Shown here: positions 59,578 to 64,000 of the stretch, piece by piece | Numbering within the stretch: position 1 is the first letter of the stretch | Layout: each line of letters starts with the position of its first letter | Assembly: GCF_934525195.1 (NCBI RefSeq) | Contig: NZ_CAKSZA010000005.1 | Location: 1 to 64,000 of the forward strand | Source of the DNA: an uncultured Eubacterium sp. | Lineage (GTDB): Bacteria; Bacillota; Clostridia; Oscillospirales; Acutalibacteraceae | DNA: 64,000 nucleotides | Direction: 5' to 3' | The notes under the pieces: model-generated | Seen by the model: only the letters and a program-made list of their open reading frames with translations | What the model was told of the DNA's origin: nothing | Database searches by the model: none | Position numbers and translations under genes: made by a program

Positions 59578-60396
59578 TCAATCAAGTGCAGACACAAACT
59601 CATCAAGTTCAGGACAATCAACATCCTCAACTCTGCCCTCGTCAACAAGCTTTGCAACGCTTGGGTCAATCGGAAGCTTTGCAAGAACAGGAACTCCGAG
59701 TTCCGATGCTGTTTCGTCAATTTGACTTTCGCCGAAAATGTTGTGCTTCTTGCCACAATCAGGGCACTGATAATAGCTCATATTTTCAACCAAGCCGAGC
59801 ACAGGAACATTCATAATCTTTGCCATATTGAACGCCTTGTTGACAATCATCTTTACCAAATCCTGCGGAGTTGTAACAATAACAATTCCGTCAACAGGGA
59901 GGCTCTGGAACACCGTGAGTGCAACATCGCCCGTTCCCGGAGGCATATCAACAAAGAGATAGTCAAGCTCGCCCCAGTTTACATCGGTCCAAAACTGCTC
60001 AATAACGCCCGAAATAACAGGACCTCTCCAAACAACCGGTGAGTTGACATCTTCAAGAAGAAGGTTGATTGACATCATTTTTACACCTGTTTTGGTGACT
60101 GTTGGCAAAAGACCTGTTTCGTCCTGCATTGCCCTTGATGTTATACCAAATGATTTTGGAACTGACGGACCTGTAATATCAGCGTCAAGAACGCCGACCT
60201 TGAGTCCTGCCTTTTGGCATTTTGCGGCAAGCAAACAGCTTACAAGGCTTTTGCCTACACCGCCCTTACCCGATACAACGCCGATAACTTTCTTAATATT
60301 TGAATTTGCATTCATTGGTTTCAAAAAGCTTTGTGGCTCTTTTCTTTCTGCGCAGTTGCTCGAACAACTTGAGCAATCGTGTGTACATTCACTCAT
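59578..60396 (-). CDS. mrp: Mrp/NBP35 family iron-sulfur carrier ATPase
   Basis: 272 residues. A cysteine cluster at the N-terminus (CTHDCSSCSSNC), deviant Walker A VVSGKGGVGKSLVSC, LDADITGPSVPKSFGI, the switch WRGPVISG and VDMPPGTGDVALT, and a C-x2-C (YQCPDCGKKHNIFG) used for cluster binding at the dimer interface. It carries Fe-S clusters to apoproteins. The ATG at 60396 is preferred over a GTG at 60405, which is inside the ribosome binding site. Confidence 0.93.
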   Translation of the reverse strand: MSECTHDCSSCSSNCAERKEPQSFLKPMNANSNIKKVIGVVSGKGGVGKSLVSCLLAAKCQKAGLKVGVLDADITGPSVPKSFGITSRAMQDETGLLPTVTKTGVKMMSINLLLEDVNSPVVWRGPVISGVIEQFWTDVNWGELDYLFVDMPPGTGDVALTVFQSLPVDGIVIVTTPQDLVKMIVNKAFNMAKIMNVPVLGLVENMSYYQCPDCGKKHNIFGESQIDETASELGVPVLAKLPIDPSVAKLVDEGRVEDVDCPELDEFVSALD

Positions 60397-60417
60397 TTTT
60401 TCCACTCCTAAATTATA

Positions 60418-61008
60418 TTAATAAGTTCTGATTACCATATTCACCTTGCCCAAAATTGCGACCTCATCAACGATAATAGGCTCGTAAGCATCATTTTCAG
60501 GTTGAAGCCTGAAATGACCGTTTTCTTTGTAAAACCTCTTAACCGTTGCCTCGTCGCCAATGAGAGCAACAACTATTTCGCCGTTTGTTGCAACGGGGGT
60601 TTGCTCAACTATAACCGTGTCGCCGTCCAAAATTCCGGCATTTGTCATCGAGTCGCCCCTAACTCTGAGAGCAAACATATTTTGCCCCTTGTTTTTTACG
60701 GGAACAGGAATATAATCCTCGATGCTTTCGACTGCCAAAATCGGCTGACCTGCCGTAACCGTGCCTACAAGCGGAACGTGATACGCCTTTGTGTCGTAGC
60801 CCTTTATGCGAATAGTTCTTTTCATCAAAGGGTCACGCTCGATATAGCCGGCTTCTTCAAGAGAATTGAGCATATACTGAGCAGATGACGGCGAGCGATA
60901 GCCCAAAGCCGTTTCAATCTCTCTTACGGTCGGCGCAACACCTCGTTCATCAAGACATTTCTTAATAAAATCAAGGCATTTCTGTTGTTTAGCACCCAAC
61001 TTTTTCAT
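60418..61008 (-). CDS. lexA: LexA SOS repressor
   Basis: 196 residues. Winged helix (RGVAPTVREIETALGYRSPSSAQYMLNSLEEAGYIERD), self-cleavage site Ala86-Gly87 in VGTVTAGQPI, nucleophile Ser120 in VRGDSM and Lys157 in ATVKRFY. First gene of a seven-gene minus-strand run, with GGAGGG before the ATG. A LexA-box-like site overlaps its -35 box, consistent with autoregulation. Confidence 0.95.
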   Translation of the reverse strand: MKKLGAKQQKCLDFIKKCLDERGVAPTVREIETALGYRSPSSAQYMLNSLEEAGYIERDPLMKRTIRIKGYDTKAYHVPLVGTVTAGQPILAVESIEDYIPVPVKNKGQNMFALRVRGDSMTNAGILDGDTVIVEQTPVATNGEIVVALIGDEATVKRFYKENGHFRLQPENDAYEPIIVDEVAILGKVNMVIRTY

Positions 61009-61065
61009 TTAACCCTCCGACATAAATTATAATATAGTTAATTTTATACATCTTATATATTCAAT

Positions 61066-61094
61066 ATACTATCACCCAAAAGGTATAAAGTCAA
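61066..61094 (-). promoter_or_regulatory. Promoter of the lexA operon
   Basis: TTGACT (61094-61089) and TAGTAT (61071-61066), 17 bases apart on the minus strand. Confidence 0.65.
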
Positions 61095-61105
61095 ACAAAT
61101 GTACC
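61092..61105. promoter_or_regulatory. LexA-box-like site CAAACAAATGTACC
   Basis: Matches 11 of 14 positions of the Gram-positive LexA box CGAACRNRYGTTCG and overlaps the -35 box of lexA. The match is imperfect, so the site is tentative. Confidence 0.45.
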
Positions 61106-61183
61106 CCTTTTAATAAAAAGTTTAAAAAAGAGAGTGATTATGTGGCGAATTTTACACTTTTGAAAAAATTTTTAAAAAAAGTG

Positions 61184-61212
61184 TTGACAAAAGAGATGTT
61201 TTACGCTATACT
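61184..61212 (+). promoter_or_regulatory. Consensus promoter of the tRNA-Met-Glu pair
   Basis: TTGACA (61184-61189) and TATACT (61207-61212), spacer 17 bases, 19 bases before the first tRNA. Confidence 0.85.
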
Positions 61213-61231
61213 CTTGCTTGCAAGTCAAAAT

Positions 61232-61308
61232 GGCTTTATAGCTCAGTTGGCTAGAGCATGCGGTTCATACCCGCAGTGTCACTGGTTCGAATCCAGTTAA
61301 AGCCACCA
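61232..61308 (+). tRNA. tRNA-Met (anticodon CAU)
   Basis: 77 bases: acceptor GGCTTTA/TAAAGCC, D arm GCTC-GAGC, anticodon stem with loop TTCATAC, T arm with GGTTCGAATCC, discriminator A and encoded CCA. The anticodon arm (GCGG-TTCATAC-CCGC) resembles elongator tRNA-Met rather than the initiator; a CAU tRNA-Ile is less likely. Confidence 0.88.
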
Positions 61309-61312
61309 ATTC

Positions 61313-61387
61313 GGCCCGGTGGTCAAGAGGTTAAGACACCGCCCTTTCACGGCGGTAACACGGGTTCAATTCCCGTCCGGGTCACCA
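61313..61387 (+). tRNA. tRNA-Glu (anticodon UUC)
   Basis: 75 bases: acceptor GGCCCGG/CCGGGTC (one G-T pair), anticodon stem CCGCC/GGCGG with loop CTTTCAC, T arm GGGTTCAATTCCC, encoded CCA. Starts four bases after tRNA-Met, so both come from one transcript. Confidence 0.95.
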
Positions 61388-61390
61388 CAG

Positions 61391-61418
61391 AAGGAACATC
61401 AAACGATGTTCCTTTTTT
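61391..61418 (+). terminator. Terminator of the tRNA-Met-Glu transcript
   Basis: GGAACATC/GATGTTCC with an AAAC loop and TTTTTT after it. Confidence 0.9.
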
Positions 61419-61470
61419 CATACTGTCGATAAAGTCCCTGAAGCACGCCAATATTATTATAACCACATTA

Positions 61471-61528
61471 GCCTCCTCTTAAATATAAAGGGGGAGATAG
61501 CAACACGAAGTGTTGACGGAGGGGTTTT
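61471..61528. repeat. Interspersed palindromic repeat, single copy (forward)
   Basis: GCCTCCTCTT...AAGGGGGAG...CAACACGAAGTGTTGACGG, ending AGGGGTTTT. The same element as the left copy at 32793-32850, with its second stem loop CAACAC/GTGTTG intact. Confidence 0.7.
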
Positions 61529-61775
61529 AAAAATGCTGTAAGTATCGAACTTACAGCATTTTTGGCGTTTTCCGTTTTTTGCTCAGTCGAAAGAAAAAGG
61601 CTTCCAAAAAATCCGTGGATTTTTTGGAAAGAGGAAAAACATATGTAGTATACTTACAAAACTATGTTTTGTTCTATACGGAATATGTTTTGACGATATA
61701 CATCTTCCTTCGCAAGAAAACGAAATTCAGAAACTTTCTCAACAGTCTTAAATTATCCAAAAAATTTTTAATATA
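61529..61775. other. Gene-free region with two strong hairpins
   Basis: AAATGCTGTAAGT/ACTTACAGCATTT (61531-61561) and TTCCAAAAAATCC/GGATTTTTTGGAA (61602-61629). A 65-codon open frame crosses the second hairpin but has no ribosome binding site. Confidence 0.5.
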
Positions 61776-61805
61776 ACAAAAAGCGAACGACATAGCCGCT
61801 CGCCT
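61776..61805 (-). terminator. Candidate terminator of the flavodoxin-DUF3793 operon
   Basis: GGCGAGCGGC...GTCGTTCGCTTTTTG on the minus strand forms a G+C-rich stem with a T-run, 140 bases after the flavodoxin stop. Confidence 0.5.
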
Positions 61806-61942
61806 TTTGTTTATTGGATTAGGAGTAGAGAAATAGGAACAATTTTACTTTTTAACCAAGTTTAAACTGTTCCAAACATCTTTAGCGACTGCTAAACACA
61901 TTTGGAGCAATTTAAGCCGAAGCTCAAATTGTTCATAGGGCT

Positions 61943-62365
61943 CTAAGCCAGCATTTTACCCAATTCTTTGCATTTTTCTATTGTTTCGTCATCAGGAGCG
62001 TCATTACAAATCACGCTGTCGCAAACCAAATCTACACCGAGAGATTTGCAGTCGTCCTCCCATGTTTGCATCCATTCACCGTTGCCCCAGCCATACGAAC
62101 CAAAAAGTGCAATTTGCTTACCTTTAAGTTTGCCTTTGCAAGAATCGAACATTGGCTCAAATTCTGTATCTTCAAGTTGTTCGCAACCCATTGACGGGCA
62201 ACCGAACGCTATGAAATCATAATTTTCTGTCATATCGGAGTTAAACGAATCCGCCGTAAAAAGTTCTGCCTGTCCGCCAACGGACTTTACACCTTCAACA
62301 ATTGCGTCTGCCATAGCAGCCGTGTTGCCTGTTCCGCTCCAATATACAACCGCTGTTTTACTCAT
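61943..62365 (-). CDS. Flavodoxin
   Basis: 140 residues. FMN phosphate loop VVYWSGTGNTAAMADAI, then FIAFGCPSMGCEQLEDTEFEPMFDS and IALFGSYGWGNGEWMQTWEDDC, the standard long-loop pattern of clostridial flavodoxins. Low-potential electron carrier that can replace ferredoxin when iron is scarce. It is 16 bases after the DUF3793 gene, under two operator-like palindromes also seen before the ZIP transporter operon. Confidence 0.93.
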   Translation of the reverse strand: MSKTAVVYWSGTGNTAAMADAIVEGVKSVGGQAELFTADSFNSDMTENYDFIAFGCPSMGCEQLEDTEFEPMFDSCKGKLKGKQIALFGSYGWGNGEWMQTWEDDCKSLGVDLVCDSVICNDAPDDETIEKCKELGKMLA

Positions 62366-62381
62366 AAATTCACCGTCTTTC

Positions 62382-62936
62382 TTAAAACGCTCTGACAGTA
62401 AGTTTTGCTATGCTTCTGCCTTTGAGCCAAAGTTTTGTATATACTTCTTTGCACTTGTTAAATTTTGCAAAGGTTTTTATTGCTTCACACTCGTTACAGT
62501 AAACTTTCCAACATCCGGTGCACTTACTGTTTTGCCCCGCATTTTCGATAAATCCTTTGACATCATCAAGCGGATATCCAAGAAAAATTCCGATTTCGTG
62601 CGGAAACTCCTCCGTACAAATCAAACGGGATTTTAATCTTTCAATGCACGCTTCAACATCCGTGTTGCAATAGCCGTAATCTCTTAACAAATCCGACACG
62701 CCGTCCTGTTGCAAATCGTGTGCCAATTTTGATTTCCTCACGGCATAAACAAGCGCACTGTTTTCACTTTTTTTAAGCACCAAAAGGCATACACCCGTGT
62801 CTTGCAATTCGTTGTTTATCTTTTCAACAGATGATGTGAGAAGCGCCTCGTCGTCAAACAAAACATTCACAAGATTTGCTGTTTTCAACGATGCAAGAGT
62901 TGGCGAGCAATGCTCTATCAAGTACTTTTCAAGCAT
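62382..62936 (-). CDS. DUF3793 family protein
   Basis: 184 residues. Recognisable by CLLVLKKSENSALVYAVR, EFPHEIGIFLGYPLDDVKGFIENAG and C-T-G-C-W-K-V-Y. Family of unknown function in Clostridia, commonly linked to flavodoxin and iron-uptake genes. A cluster of cysteines in the C-terminal third (CTGCWKVYCNEC) could bind a metal. First gene of the operon, AGGAAG before the ATG. Confidence 0.85.
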   Translation of the reverse strand: MLEKYLIEHCSPTLASLKTANLVNVLFDDEALLTSSVEKINNELQDTGVCLLVLKKSENSALVYAVRKSKLAHDLQQDGVSDLLRDYGYCNTDVEACIERLKSRLICTEEFPHEIGIFLGYPLDDVKGFIENAGQNSKCTGCWKVYCNECEAIKTFAKFNKCKEVYTKLWLKGRSIAKLTVRAF

Positions 62937-62979
62937 ATTTTTTCTTCCTGTATTGTGTGCGAATATTCTGCGTCAGCAA

Positions 62980-62995
62980 GTTAGCATATGCTAAC
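62980..62995. promoter_or_regulatory. Operator-like palindrome GTTAGCATATGCTAAC
   Basis: A perfect 16-base palindrome in the leader of the DUF3793-flavodoxin operon, exactly 80 bases from its sister site at 63060. Confidence 0.65.
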
Positions 62996-63059
62996 CGCAC
63001 AGTCAAAAAAATAAAGCACTTTGCTTCATATGATATATTGACTTTCGCTTGTTTTGTCA

Positions 63060-63075
63060 GTTAGCAACTGCTAAC
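63060..63075. promoter_or_regulatory. Operator-like palindrome GTTAGCAACTGCTAAC
   Basis: Seven-base arms around a two-base centre, starting nine bases after the -10 box, so over the transcription start; the same placement as the site at 2390-2405. Confidence 0.65.
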
Positions 63076-63084
63076 CACAGACAC

Positions 63085-63113
63085 ATAATACCATCTCTCA
63101 CAGCATTTGTCAA
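63085..63113 (-). promoter_or_regulatory. Promoter of the DUF3793-flavodoxin operon
   Basis: TTGACA (63113-63108) and TATTAT (63090-63085) with a 17-base spacer. Confidence 0.8.
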
Positions 63114-63535
63114 CACTTTTTTCAAAAAATTTGAGGCATTTTCTTTTGAAGCCTTGTTGTTTTCGTCATCGGTTTTTTAAATGCCGATTTCAACACCGCT
63201 TGTATTTTCAACATCACTGTTATCATATTTTAAAATCTTGGTTAACGCCAAATCGTTATCTACCCAAGAGGTTGTCCAAATAATTTTAATTATACACAAA
63301 AACATTATTGCCAAATGCACAAGAAAGCAGGGCCAAAAACGCCGTAAAAAAAGAAAAAGCCCTTATTCTTTTGTGCAAATCCAACAAGAATAACGCCTTC
63401 TTTCTGTACAAAACTATGTCAAAAACATATGTCAAATCGTAGAACACAACACTAAAATTGTCAATACTTTCCCCGTTTTTGGTCGTTATTTTTTATTTTT
63501 TAACAGGGCTATTTTCTTTTTATTTGACAATTCTA
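63114..63535. other. A+T-rich gene-free interval
   Basis: Between the flavodoxin operon promoter and the glycosyltransferase promoter I see no gene with a ribosome binding site and no strong hairpin. Confidence 0.5.
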
Positions 63536-63564
63536 TTGATATATCGGTTATTATAAAGTATAAT
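63536..63564 (+). promoter_or_regulatory. Promoter of the family 2 glycosyltransferase
   Basis: TTGATA (63536-63541) and TATAAT (63559-63564), spacer 17. A TTGACA at 63524 is an alternative -35 paired with TATTAT, 19 bases on. Confidence 0.6.
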
Positions 63565-63608
63565 ATAAAATGATAAAAATGTATAAAACTCAACAAAAGA
63601 GGAAACAG

Positions 63609-64000
63609 AATGAACAGCAACACACAATTCGATTACAAAGTTTCGATAATCATTCCTATATATAATTCGGAAGAATTTATTTCCGACACCCTTGATTCGT
63701 TGGTCAATCAAATTTTTGACATTGACGAAATGGAGGTGCTGATGATTGATGACGGCTCTGTTGACAGAAGCGCCGAAATCTGCAAGAAATACGCCGAAAA
63801 ATACAGCAATTTCAAGCTGTATCAAAAGGAAAACGGCGGTGTTTCAAAGGCTCGTAATTTTGGAATAGACAAGGCTCGTGGAAAATACATTATGTACCTC
63901 GATGCCGACGACACATATTCAAGCGAAACAGTTAAAAATGTTGTCGCATTTTTTGACGAGCACTACGATGAGGTTGACTTGGTTACATTTCCTCTTACTC
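63609..64000 (+). CDS. Glycosyltransferase family 2, N-terminal part (runs off the window)
   Basis: The first 130 residues show the GT-A fold of family 2: KVSIIIPIYNSEEFISDTLDSLVNQ, VLMIDDGSVDRSAEIC, ENGGVSKARNFGIDKARGKYIMYLDADD, the last being the DxD-type metal and nucleotide-sugar site. Such enzymes add sugars to capsule, teichoic acid or exopolysaccharide precursors. GAGGAAA precedes the ATG. It starts a new plus-strand transcription unit. Confidence 0.93.

Noticed and set aside
61579..61776. 65-codon frame after the tRNA pair
   Set aside because: It crosses a 13-base hairpin, lacks a ribosome binding site and has no recognisable domain.
63181..63393. 70-codon frame before the glycosyltransferase
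   Set aside because: No ribosome binding site or promoter; A+T-rich intergenic composition.

Overview
The window looks like chromosomal DNA of a low-to-moderate G+C, anaerobic, spore-forming member of the Clostridia, probably a gut Oscillospirales/Ruminococcaceae-type bacterium. The evidence is the sporulation genes yqfC/yqfD, a YabE-type 3D-domain protein, a DUF3793 protein, a decarboxylase-type sodium pump, strong TTGACA/TATAAT promoters, and many sugar genes aimed at host-derived glycans. No rRNA, prophage or CRISPR array is visible; the tRNAs are Gln(CUG), Pro(CGG), Met(CAU) and Glu(UUC).

Left edge (1-2440, minus strand): a visibly G+C-richer operon, methyltransferase / ATC-hydrolase-like protein / ZIP metal transporter / alpha-beta hydrolase, lies downstream of the 3' end of tRNA-Gln. 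Its promoter carries a GTTAG-N6-CTAAC palindrome that reappears twice in front of the flavodoxin-DUF3793 operon at 61.9-63.1 kb, which suggests one shared, possibly metal-responsive, regulon. Region 3.1-8.4 kb (minus) holds fucO, with a palindrome matching the clostridial Rex consensus at its promoter, and a three-gene operon: a GH136-like lacto-N-biosidase split into two overlapping genes, followed by a GH112 galactosyl-N-acetylhexosamine phosphorylase. tex follows on the plus strand.

Region 10.8-31.4 kb (minus) is a monoderm Tad/Flp pilus locus: prepilin peptidase, Flp pilin (58 aa), TadE, CpaB, CpaE/TadZ, TadA, TadB, TadC, then DUF192, a DivIVA-like coiled coil, a giant 3679-residue TadG-like protein made mostly of beta-helix-like repeats with four six-cysteine modules, a membrane-anchored SGNH-like protein lacking its catalytic Ser and His, and a phosphopantetheinyl transferase. 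The giant protein is the most unusual object in the window.

Region 31.5-45.8 kb is sugar catabolism: an L-fucose operon (fucA-fucU-kinase-fucI) divergent from an AraC regulator, and a full glucuronate route in two convergent operons (uxaC-kdgK-eda against uxuA-uxuB). Together with fucO, GH136 and GH112 it points to use of milk- or mucin-type glycans: lacto-N-biose cleavage gives Gal-1-P and HexNAc, fucose gives DHAP and 1,2-propanediol, glucuronate gives pyruvate and GAP. No sugar transporter is present in the window.

Region 45.8-61.4 kb is mostly housekeeping: yqfCD, corA, a TetR regulator, yabE, pcrA, the beta and gamma subunits of a sodium-pumping decarboxylase, a 44-residue membrane protein, and a tight lexA-mrp-dCMP deaminase-HAD-unknown-degV-birA run. 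Three copies of a palindromic interspersed repeat lie at 32.8, 55.25 and 61.5 kb. The window ends inside a family 2 glycosyltransferase.
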